Positions 1-7,170 of a stretch of 7,170 bases of DNA are shown here, in pieces. The stretch lies in NCBI GenBank assembly GCA_044370695.1, contig JBILVB010000177.1:1-7170 (forward strand). The letters are read 5' to 3'. Positions within the stretch are counted from its first letter, which is position 1. Each line of letters begins with the position of its first letter. This DNA comes from JBEIFW01 sp044370695. GTDB taxonomy: Bacteria; Actinomycetota; Acidimicrobiia; Acidimicrobiales; Ilumatobacteraceae. Made by a program: the position numbers and the translations under genes. The notes beneath the pieces are model-generated. The model made no database searches and had not been told where the DNA came from. It saw only the letters and a list, made by a program, of their open reading frames with translations.

Positions 1-756
1 GGCGGGCACGCCCCCACGCCCGGCGACGGTGATCCAGTTCTGCGTGCCCGCGGAGAACCGGGTGAGCCCGAGCGCGTCCCGGGTGTCGGCGAAGCGGTTC
101 GGCACGAGGGGGGACAGCCCACCGAATCCACTGCCGCCCGCCGGGGTCGTGCCCAGCGGATCGGTCGGTGGGCGCCCCGGAGTGGGGGCGCCGCAGCCGT
201 CCACCGCCTTGACCGCAGCGAATGGATTGACCGCAGCCCCGCCTCCCGGGTGGATCTCGAAGTGCAGGTGCGGAACGGACTGCACTGCGTCGCCGGTCTG
301 ACCGACGAAGCCGATGAGCTGCCCTGCGGTCACCCGCTGGCCGACGGCGATCCCGTCCGCGTACCGGGACAGGTGCCCGTAGAAGTAGTACGTCCCGTCG
401 TCCCGGGTCAGGTAGAGCTGGATCCCGCCGCGCGTCGAACTGTTCAGTCGCGTGATCCTTCCGTCGTCCACGGCGAACAGCGGCGTACCTGTTGCGGCGA
501 TCACGTCGACGCCTTCGTGGAAGCGGGGCCTGCCGTCGGCGCCGGTTCCGCGCGGGGCCATCCAGGTGTCGGCGTACCAGCACGGCCGAGCGGTGGGAAA
601 GACCTTGATCGCCGGGCCGTCCGGGGAGGACGCGGACGACGACGTCGGCGCGAGCGCGAGCAGGACGGCAACGGCGCTGACGACGGCGAGCAGGCGGGCG
701 AGGACGCGCGGCGCGACGCGGTGCCGGGGCCCGGGCGCTTTCGAGTCGTGTCCCAT
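1..756 (-). CDS. Secreted M23-family metallopeptidase with C-terminal DTR-type module (3' end off window)
   Basis: Reading the minus strand from ATG at 756 gives 252 residues with no stop before the window edge, so the C-terminus is missing. Residues 1-44 look like a signal peptide: a basic N-region, a hydrophobic stretch at about 19-36, then an Ala/Ser-rich cleavage area. The M23 (lysostaphin-type) domain spans about 75-180. Its expected zinc ligands are visible: H80 and D84 in FHEGVDV, and H165 in the HLHFE motif, with H163 as the other motif histidine. The conserved YGHL lies at 126-129. Known members are peptidoglycan endopeptidases, or inactive activators of other hydrolases; all metal ligands are present here, so activity is likely. 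Cys59 and Cys188 flank the domain and could form a disulfide. After a Gly/Pro-rich linker (about 189-217) comes VPNRFADTR, and at 244-252 VAGRGGVPA, the start of a module seen in secreted actinobacterial proteins. No clear Shine-Dalgarno precedes the start, and no in-frame alternative start lies close upstream. Confidence 0.9.
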   Translation of the reverse strand, partial: MGHDSKAPGPRHRVAPRVLARLLAVVSAVAVLLALAPTSSSASSPDGPAIKVFPTARPCWYADTWMAPRGTGADGRPRFHEGVDVIAATGTPLFAVDDGRITRLNSSTRGGIQLYLTRDDGTYYFYGHLSRYADGIAVGQRVTAGQLIGFVGQTGDAVQSVPHLHFEIHPGGGAAVNPFAAVKAVDGCGAPTPGRPPTDPLGTTPAGGSGFGGLSPLVPNRFADTRDALGLTRFSAGTQNWITVAGRGGVPA

Positions 757-778
757 GTGTACCCGATCGGCGGAGCAC

Positions 779-802
779 CCCCGGTCGCTTGAGCGACCGG
801 GG
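779..802 (-). repeat. Perfect inverted repeat, 10-bp arms and 4-nt loop, in the M23 leader
   Basis: On the plus strand the arms are CCCCGGTCGC (779-788) and GCGACCGGGG (793-802), separated by TTGA. On the minus strand, which would be the M23 leader RNA, this is a 10-bp GC-rich hairpin with a UCAA loop, ending 22 bases before the ATG. There is no U-tract after it, so it does not look like an intrinsic terminator. No gene ends here either, because the flanking genes diverge. It could be a structured leader element or a DNA operator. Confidence 0.75.
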
Positions 803-819
803 TCCCGTCCCGACGGGAC
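802..819 (-). repeat. Second perfect inverted repeat adjacent to the first
   Basis: On the plus strand the arms are GTCCCGTC (802-809) and GACGGGAC (812-819), with a 2-base centre. As RNA this more realistically forms a 7-bp stem with a 4-nt loop. It abuts the 779-802 hairpin, sharing base 802. Its 812-819 arm overlaps a third possible hairpin: GGACT (816-820) pairs with AGTCC (827-831) around a 6-nt loop. The second and third stems therefore cannot form fully at the same time. Confidence 0.65.
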
Positions 820-888
820 TTGTGGCAGTCCTGACGATGCCGTTGTTCCGTTGGTGTGACCACGGTCGGGTTGTGCGATCGTTCGCCC

Positions 889-1830
889 ATGCGTGCGGTG
901 GTCGTCGGAGCGGGCCTGTCGGGTCTTGCGTGCGCTCGGTCGCTCACGGCGTCCGGGCACGAGGTGACGGTGCTGGACAAGGGCCGGTCACCGGGTGGGC
1001 GCCTCGCCACACGGCGGCTCGAGGGCGCCGTGCTCGACCACGGTGCGCAGTTCTTCACGGTCCGCGACGAGGCCTTCGCCGACGAGGTCGCGTCGCTCGT
1101 GGCGCTCGGACTGGTGACCACCTGGTGCAACGGCTTCGCCGCCGCCGACGGCCACCCCCGGTACGTCGTGCGCGGGGGCATGAACGCGTTGGCCAAACAC
1201 CTGGCGACCGGGCTCGACGTGCGCTGCGGTCACCTGGCCTTCGGCGTCCACCCGGGGTCGTCGGGTGGGTGGAGCGTCGCGATCGACGACGGTTCGGCGA
1301 TCGCCGCCGACGCCGTCGTGCTCACCTGTCCGATCCCGCAGACGATGTCGCTGTGCGTCACGGCCGGGGTCGACGTCCCGAGGGAGCTCTGGGGCATCGA
1401 GTACGACCGGACGCTGGCGTTGCTCGCCGTGCTCGGTGGGCCGTCGGCCGTGGCCCCTCCGGGCGGCCGCCAGCACCCCGACGAGGTGTTCTCCTTCGTG
1501 GGCGACAACCGGGCCAAGGGCGTGTCGAGTGTCCCGGCTCTCACGCTCCACGCCAACCCGGACTGGTCGCTGGCCCACTGGGACGACGAACCGGCCGTTC
1601 TCGAATCGGCGCTCCGAGCGGCGGCAGCGCCGTACGTGGGCGATTCGCCGGTGCTCGCCGCCCAGGTCAAGCGTTGGCGGTTCGCCACGCCGCGAACGAC
1701 CTGGCCCGATCCGTTCTGGCGGGCGGATTCGACCGCGCCGCTGGTCTTCGCCGGGGACGCCTTCGCCGGACCGCGCGTGGAAGGCGCGTACTCGTCGGGT
1801 CTCGCTGCGGCCGCCGCCGTCCTGGTCTGA
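889..1830 (+). CDS. Renalase-like NAD(P)/FAD-dependent oxidoreductase
   Basis: The product has 313 residues. It opens with a Rossmann-type dinucleotide-binding fold: GAGLSG at 7-12 after a hydrophobic beta strand, then D30 at the end of the second strand where the adenosine ribose is bound. The flavin-binding GGR sits at 36-38. DHGAQFFTVRD at 50-60 is the signature I associate with renalase-like proteins (COG3380 type). The C-terminal FAD motif lies around 286-301 (VFAGDAF followed by RVEGAYSSG). Bacterial renalases oxidise aberrant reduced dihydronicotinamide isomers, regenerating usable NAD(P); whether this protein does so is inference, and a general amine-oxidase-like role is possible. I chose ATG 889 because it puts the Rossmann motif at the usual distance from the N-terminus. 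A GTG at 856 would add 11 residues with no family support. No Shine-Dalgarno is evident, which would fit a short-leader or leaderless transcript. Confidence 0.88.
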   Translation: MRAVVVGAGLSGLACARSLTASGHEVTVLDKGRSPGGRLATRRLEGAVLDHGAQFFTVRDEAFADEVASLVALGLVTTWCNGFAAADGHPRYVVRGGMNALAKHLATGLDVRCGHLAFGVHPGSSGGWSVAIDDGSAIAADAVVLTCPIPQTMSLCVTAGVDVPRELWGIEYDRTLALLAVLGGPSAVAPPGGRQHPDEVFSFVGDNRAKGVSSVPALTLHANPDWSLAHWDDEPAVLESALRAAAAPYVGDSPVLAAQVKRWRFATPRTTWPDPFWRADSTAPLVFAGDAFAGPRVEGAYSSGLAAAAAVLV

Positions 1831-1863
1831 CCCCGGGGTGAGCCGCAGCCAGCCCGGCTCCCG

Positions 1864-1869
1864 TACGCT
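1864..1869 (+). promoter_or_regulatory. Candidate -10 hexamer TACGCT for the DUF695 gene
   Basis: TACGCT fits the TANNNT pattern of actinobacterial primary sigma promoters. A start site 7-8 bases downstream would fall at about 1876-1877, directly at the GTG start (1878), predicting a leaderless or near-leaderless mRNA. No convincing -35 box is visible. Close relatives of this hexamer (TACACT) precede clpC and the thiolase. Confidence 0.4.
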
Positions 1870-1877
1870 GGGGCGCC

Positions 1878-2330
1878 GTGGGTTTGTTCCGCCGGTCAGA
1901 GCCGCTCGATCCTCGCCAGTCGCGCGGCGGGCGCTGGACCGAGACGATCGGCACCCACAACGGTTCGCCGATGACGGTGTCCTACCGCACCGACATCCGC
2001 CGTTCGATCGGTCATCCGAGCTTCCCGTTCCAGATCCACCTCACGGTGCCCATGAACGAGGTGGACATCGAAGGTCGCCCGAGCGAGGCCGAACTCGCGT
2101 CACTCGCACGCTTCGAGGACGAGGTGCTCGTCCCGCTCTGTCACGAGCGCGCCGTGCTCACGCTGGTCGTGACGGCAGCCGGGTTGCGGGAGTACGTGTT
2201 CTACGCGAGCGCGGACGACTGGGTGAAGGGGTTCGAGGAGCAGGTCGCCGCTCGGTGGACGACACACCGCGTGGCCTGCCGGGTGCGACGGGATCCCCGC
2301 TGGGACGCCTATCGGGCCTTCGCCCGTTGA
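1878..2330 (+). CDS. DUF695 domain-containing protein
   Basis: This is a 150-residue, soluble-looking protein with no signal peptide or membrane segment. It resembles DUF695 throughout. An N-terminal W-containing strand leads to a GTHNGSPM turn. FPFQIHLTVPM begins a core beta strand at about 50. A helix follows that is rich in Glu/Ala (around SEAELASLARFEDEVL). Next come the strand pair LTLVVTAAGLREYVFYAS, and the ending DPRWDAYRAFAR, which matches the usual D-P-x-W-x-x-Y close of the family. The molecular function of DUF695 is unknown to me. The GTG start is supported by the TACGCT hexamer just upstream and by the length of the domain; there is no Shine-Dalgarno. It begins 47 bases after the oxidoreductase and may have its own promoter. 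Its last 22 bases overlap, tail to tail, the end of the polyprenyl synthase gene on the other strand. Confidence 0.82.
   Translation: MGLFRRSEPLDPRQSRGGRWTETIGTHNGSPMTVSYRTDIRRSIGHPSFPFQIHLTVPMNEVDIEGRPSEAELASLARFEDEVLVPLCHERAVLTLVVTAAGLREYVFYASADDWVKGFEEQVAARWTTHRVACRVRRDPRWDAYRAFAR
2309..2330. other. Tail-to-tail overlap of DUF695 and polyprenyl synthase coding ends
   Basis: The two convergent genes share 22 bases: the plus-strand TGA is at 2328-2330 and the minus-strand TAG at 2309-2311. No bidirectional terminator is possible between them without lying inside coding sequence, and I see no hairpin with a T-tract nearby. Transcripts from both sides probably run into the opposite gene. Confidence 0.85.
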
Positions 2331-3307
2331 ACGCCGGTCGCGCCGAGCAGGTGGCGGGCGGCGCCGGCCAGCGCCGTGCCCGCGTCCGACGGCGGCAGTA
2401 CGGCGAGGGCGGCGCCGGCTCGGTCCGCCCAGCGGGCCGCCTCTTCCAGCGCTGCGTCGACGCCACCCCCGGACCGCACGATCGCCAGCGCTTTGTCGAG
2501 GGCGGGCGGGTCGAGCGGACCACCGAGGAGTTCGCAGAGTTCCGCCGCCGGTGCACCGCCGGCGGAGAGCGTGAGGATGACCGGGAGGGTGTAGACGCCC
2601 TCGACGAGGTCGTGACCGGCCGGTTTGCCCAGTTGCTCGTCGGTCGCCGTGATGTCGAGCACGTCGTCGATGATCTGGAACACGGTGCCGTAGGCGTCGC
2701 CGTACGCCGTGAGGGCGTCGACCGCACGGCGGTCGAGCCCGGCCACCAGCGCTCCGATTCGGGCCGAGGTGGCGAACAGCGATGCCGTCTTGCCGCCGAT
2801 GGAGTGCAGGTAGGCCTCGACCGTGCGTGACGGGTCGTACTGGGTCCGCAGTTCGCCGATCTGACCCTCGACGAGACGGCCGATCGTGGCGCCGAGCAGG
2901 CCGGCGACCTCGGCGCCGAGCGAAGCGGCCAACTCCGAGGCCCGGGCCAGCAGGAAATCGCCGGCGAGGATCGCTCGGTGGTTGCCCCACCGGGCGTTGA
3001 CGCTGGGCACGCCACGCCGCAGCTCGGCTTCGTCCATGACGTCGTCGTGATAGAGCGATCCGATGTGCACGAGCTCGCAGGCCACGCCGCCCGTGACCAC
3101 CTCGTCGCTCACGTCGGGCCGACCGGTGAGGGCAGCGGCGACGGCCATGAGCGGTCGCAGGCGTTTGCCGCCGGCGGCCAGCAGGTGGGAGGCCATCTCG
3201 GTCAGCTGTTCGTCCCCGGTGTGGACCGAGGCGGCGAGTGCACGCTCGACCCGCCCGAGGTCGGCGGCCATCGACGACAGCCCGATGAGGGGATTGGCCG
3301 TGGCCAC
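2309..3307 (-). CDS. Long-chain polyprenyl diphosphate synthase (trans-isoprenyl diphosphate synthase family)
   Basis: The product has 332 residues, the normal size for the family. GGKRLRP at 46-52 binds isopentenyl diphosphate. The first Asp-rich motif is DDVMD (88-92) and the second is DDVLD (214-218); together they hold the Mg-diphosphate of the allylic substrate. K173-T174 is the conserved KT pair. The residues 4 and 5 positions before the first Asp motif are small (S84, G83), not the aromatic residues of short-chain synthases. This suggests a long product such as the heptaprenyl-to-nonaprenyl tail of menaquinone; chain length is inference. The chosen start is GTG 3307, just before ANPLIGLSSMAADL, which I take as the conserved beginning. 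A GAGGG lies only 2 bases before this GTG, so the start is not certain. An upstream ATG at 3433 would add 42 unconserved residues and run through the clpC promoter region; a downstream ATG at 3271 is also possible. The stop is TAG at 2309-2311. Confidence 0.92.
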   Translation of the reverse strand: MATANPLIGLSSMAADLGRVERALAASVHTGDEQLTEMASHLLAAGGKRLRPLMAVAAALTGRPDVSDEVVTGGVACELVHIGSLYHDDVMDEAELRRGVPSVNARWGNHRAILAGDFLLARASELAASLGAEVAGLLGATIGRLVEGQIGELRTQYDPSRTVEAYLHSIGGKTASLFATSARIGALVAGLDRRAVDALTAYGDAYGTVFQIIDDVLDITATDEQLGKPAGHDLVEGVYTLPVILTLSAGGAPAAELCELLGGPLDPPALDKALAIVRSGGGVDAALEEAARWADRAGAALAVLPPSDAGTALAGAARHLLGATGVQRAKAR

Positions 3308-3467
3308 GTCCCTCAAGCTACGGCACCATCGACCGACCCTAGGAACCGACGCTTCGGTCACAGCACGGCCGGTCCGTCGGTAGAGGTTCCCGACGTAGGG
3401 GGCACCAGGGGGCGCCGGTACACTCCCCGCCATCACCCCCACGCCGTCCCAGGCAAAGGCGGTCGCT
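3308..3467. promoter_or_regulatory. Divergent promoter region between polyprenyl synthase and clpC
   Basis: Both flanking genes start here. For clpC the best -10 candidate is TACACT at 3419-3424, giving a leader of about 40 bases. AAAGG at 3455-3459 is a plausible weak ribosome binding site 8 bases before the GTG. For the synthase, the minus strand carries TAGGGT at 3341-3336 as a -10 candidate. An inverted repeat GACCGA (3331-3336) / TCGGTC (3354-3359) lies next to that hexamer, with a small 5-bp stem inside it (3345-3358). I see no convincing ClgR-type site, CtsR site or CIRCE element. Neither promoter has a clear -35 box. Confidence 0.4.
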
Positions 3468-6017
<2,550 letters not shown>

Positions 6018-6045
6018 TCGCCGCGGGGGAGTCAGACCGAGCGCG

Positions 6046-6870
6046 ATGGCCGGCCGCGCGCTGGGGCTGCTCGTCTGCGTCGCACTGCTGGCCGGTTGCC
6101 GGCTCACGGCGTCCGTCGACCTGACGGTCGAGCGGGACGGCTCGGGCCGGCTCCAGGTGGTCCTCACGGCTGATCCGGAGTTGGTGGCGAGGGCCCCCGG
6201 GCTCGTGGACGACCTGCGGCTCGACGACCTGCGTGCCGTCGGTTGGTACGGGCCGTCGGCGGGTGCCGCCGGCGGACCACCGTCGGTCGAGCGTCGGTCC
6301 GACGGAAGCGTGACGCTGACCATGGTCCACTCGTTCGCGGACCTGGCAGAAGCCAACCGGCTGCTCGCGTCGTTGAACGGTCCGGACGGTCCGTTGCGGA
6401 ACCTGCGACTCGACATGACGCCCGGTTTCGGCCGGCTGCGCACGACCGTCGCCGGGGCCGCCGGGCTCAGTGGGCTGGACGCCTTCGCCGACGATGCCCT
6501 CCGTGCGGCCCTCGGGGCCAACGTCGCGTTCGCGGGAGCCGTGACCGATCCGGCTTCCACGTTCGATCTCGAGGTGACCGTTCGGGCACCGGGTCGGGTG
6601 GTCTCCTCCTCCGCCGGCGCGCAGATCGTCCGCTCGACCGTGCCCGAGGGCACCATCGACGCCCGTCCGGCAACGCTCACCTGGCGCTTCGCGCCGGTCG
6701 GGACGACGGTGACGCCCCTCGAGGCGACGATCGAGTGGGTCGACGACGAGGCGATCGCCGCCCGGGACCGCCGGAGCCTGGCCCATGCCGGGCTCGTGGC
6801 CTGGGGCGCCTTGCTGCTGCTCGCGTCCGGCGGCATCGTCGCCGCGCTCGTACGGCGCCGCCGTCGCTGA
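6046..6870 (+). CDS. LppM-like lipoprotein with C-terminal transmembrane anchor
   Basis: The product has 274 residues. A short signal peptide ends in a lipobox L15-A16-G17-C18, so Cys18 should be lipidated and the mature protein exposed outside the membrane. The start of the mature chain, TASVDLTVERDGSGRLQVVL, is a beta-strand pair around D-G-S-G, as in the LppM family of actinobacterial (lipo)proteins. The middle is strand-rich and has no catalytic motif I can recognise. Near the C-terminus a strand with LTWRFAP precedes a single membrane helix (about 248-269), then five arginines, placing the tail in the cytoplasm. Lipidated N-terminus plus C-terminal helix is the layout of Mycobacterium tuberculosis LppM; family membership is inferred from architecture and short motif similarity. 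ATG 6046 fits the signal peptide. A GGGGGAG at 6025-6031 lies 14 bases upstream, a long spacing. Only 28 bases separate it from clpC, so co-transcription is likely. Confidence 0.72.
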   Translation: MAGRALGLLVCVALLAGCRLTASVDLTVERDGSGRLQVVLTADPELVARAPGLVDDLRLDDLRAVGWYGPSAGAAGGPPSVERRSDGSVTLTMVHSFADLAEANRLLASLNGPDGPLRNLRLDMTPGFGRLRTTVAGAAGLSGLDAFADDALRAALGANVAFAGAVTDPASTFDLEVTVRAPGRVVSSSAGAQIVRSTVPEGTIDARPATLTWRFAPVGTTVTPLEATIEWVDDEAIAARDRRSLAHAGLVAWGALLLLASGGIVAALVRRRRR

Positions 6871-6879
6871 CGACCGTCT

Positions 6880-6892
6880 CGACCGCCGGTCG
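6880..6892. repeat. 13-bp palindrome directly before the thiolase -10 candidate
   Basis: CGACCG-C-CGGTCG is a perfect palindrome around one central base, ending at the base before TACACT. A second copy of the left arm, CGACCG, is at 6871-6876. The position, in the promoter spacer, is a common place for a repressor operator. It might instead form a small hairpin after the lipoprotein gene, but there is no T-tract and the stem is short. CGACCG is a frequent word in GC-rich DNA, so chance is possible. Confidence 0.35.
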
Positions 6893-6898
6893 TACACT
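6893..6898 (+). promoter_or_regulatory. Candidate -10 hexamer TACACT for the thiolase gene
   Basis: TACACT matches TANNNT and is identical to the hexamer in front of clpC. A start about 7 bases downstream would leave a leader of roughly 29 bases carrying the strong ribosome binding site. No good -35 box is seen at 16-18 bases spacing. Confidence 0.4.
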
Positions 6899-6921
6899 GC
6901 CGTCGTCGAGCACGTTCCACC

Positions 6922-6928
6922 GGAGGAG
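6922..6928 (+). promoter_or_regulatory. Strong ribosome binding site of the thiolase gene
   Basis: GGAGGAG ends 5 bases before ATG 6934. It is the only textbook Shine-Dalgarno in the window and fixes the thiolase start. The other genes here have weak, badly spaced or no visible site. Confidence 0.8.
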
Positions 6929-6933
6929 CACCC

Positions 6934-7170
6934 ATGCCCGGTTCGTTCATCGTCGCCGGGGCCCGCACCCCGATCGGCAAGCTGTCCGGTGCGCTGGCGG
7001 GGTTCAGCGCCGCCCAACTCGGCGGGTTCGCGATCGCGGCGGCGCTCGAACGGTCCGGGGTGCGGCCCGAGCAGGTCGACTACGTCTACATGGGCCAGGT
7101 CCTCTTCGCCGGCCAGGGACAGATCCCTGCCCGGCAGGCGGCGGTGGCCGCAGGCATCCCGATGAACGTC
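6934..7170 (+). CDS. Acetyl-CoA C-acetyltransferase (thiolase), N-terminal part
   Basis: The first 79 residues are present and the gene runs off the right edge. The start FIVAGARTPIGKLSGALAGF is the thiolase N-terminal strand and loop (A-R-T-P-I-G), followed by a helix and the strand VDYVYMGQVLFAGQGQ, with the conserved Q-x-P-A-R-Q-A at about 63-69. The catalytic Cys that normally follows about 10-15 residues later is just outside the window, so it cannot be checked. Thiolases of this group condense two acetyl-CoA or cleave acetoacetyl-CoA in the cytoplasm, in polyhydroxyalkanoate, ketone-body or fatty acid metabolism. Which of these applies depends on neighbours not seen. The TACACT hexamer and palindrome upstream suggest its own, possibly regulated, promoter separate from clpC. 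Confidence 0.93.
   Translation, partial: MPGSFIVAGARTPIGKLSGALAGFSAAQLGGFAIAAALERSGVRPEQVDYVYMGQVLFAGQGQIPARQAAVAAGIPMNV

Larger units (their letters stand above)
757..888. promoter_or_regulatory. Divergent intergenic region between the M23 peptidase and the renalase-like gene
   Basis: This is the shared 5' region of two genes transcribed away from each other. The M23-proximal half is dominated by the inverted repeats at 779-831. On the plus strand a weak promoter guess is TTGGTG (851-856), a 17-bp spacer and TGCGAT (874-879), which would start transcription only a few bases before the ATG at 889. No TANNNT hexamer exists on the minus strand here, so the M23 promoter is either non-canonical or inside the oxidoreductase gene. 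The promoter guess is low confidence; the divergent layout and repeats are direct observations. Confidence 0.4.

Noticed and set aside
250..792. A 180-codon plus-strand frame opposite the M23 peptidase
   Set aside because: The minus strand here encodes the M23 domain with intact HxxxD and HLHFE motifs. The plus-strand frame is its complement and has no domain of its own.
757..890. Known riboswitch classes (ydaO/c-di-AMP, cobalamin, c-di-GMP) in the M23 leader
   Set aside because: I looked for their conserved blocks. Only a GCCAC within a loop resembles part of the cobalamin box, and the rest of that element is absent. The hairpins are therefore left unassigned.
1830..1839. ACCCCGGGGT palindrome at the stop codon of the oxidoreductase gene
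   Set aside because: It has no loop and no following T-run, so it is not a terminator. A short C/G palindrome like this is expected by chance in such GC-rich DNA.
1265..2830. A 521-codon plus-strand open frame across the oxidoreductase, DUF695 and polyprenyl synthase genes
   Set aside because: It is very Arg/Pro/Ser-rich with no recognisable domain, and crosses three well-supported genes in the wrong frame or strand. It is a compositional artefact.
3308..3433. N-terminal extension of the polyprenyl synthase to the ATG at 3433
   Set aside because: The extra 42 residues are Pro/Arg-rich and unlike the family, and the extension would overlap the promoter and leader of clpC. The GTG at 3307 gives a normal-length enzyme.

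Overview
The window is strongly GC-rich, with densely packed genes, GTG starts and almost no A/T-ending codons. It looks like actinobacterial chromosome. The ClpC closely follows mycobacterial ClpC1. The C-terminal module of the first protein (a D-T-R motif followed by VAGRGGVPA) is of a kind I associate with secreted proteins of Acidimicrobiia such as Ilumatobacter-like lineages. Assignment to Actinomycetota is fairly secure; assignment to Acidimicrobiia is inference.

Layout, left to right. (1) 1-756, minus strand: a secreted M23 metallopeptidase whose C-terminus runs off the left edge. (2) 757-888: a divergent intergenic region holding a cluster of strong inverted repeats that would form the 5' leader of the M23 gene. 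(3) 889-1830, plus strand: a renalase-like FAD-dependent oxidoreductase. (4) 1878-2330, plus strand: a small DUF695 protein, probably read from a near-leaderless transcript. Its 3' end overlaps (5) 2309-3307, minus strand: a long-chain polyprenyl diphosphate synthase, probably for the quinone side chain. (6) 3308-3467: a divergent promoter region. (7) 3468-6017, plus strand: clpC, the Hsp100 unfoldase of the ClpCP protease. It is followed after 28 bases by (8) 6046-6870, a LppM-like lipoprotein with an extra C-terminal membrane anchor, plausibly in the same transcript. (9) 6871-6933: a short promoter region with a palindrome, a -10-like hexamer and a strong ribosome binding site. (10) 6934 to the right edge: the N-terminal 79 residues of an acetyl-CoA acetyltransferase (thiolase).

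The genes are mostly housekeeping: proteolysis, isoprenoid or quinone synthesis, cell-wall remodelling and acyl-CoA metabolism. I see no mobile element, CRISPR array, tRNA, rRNA or defence cassette, and no evidence for a new multi-gene system. The items most worth a second look are the overlapping hairpins upstream of the M23 gene, the clpC-lipoprotein linkage, the M23/DTR-module fusion, and the promoter-like hexamers and palindrome in front of several genes.
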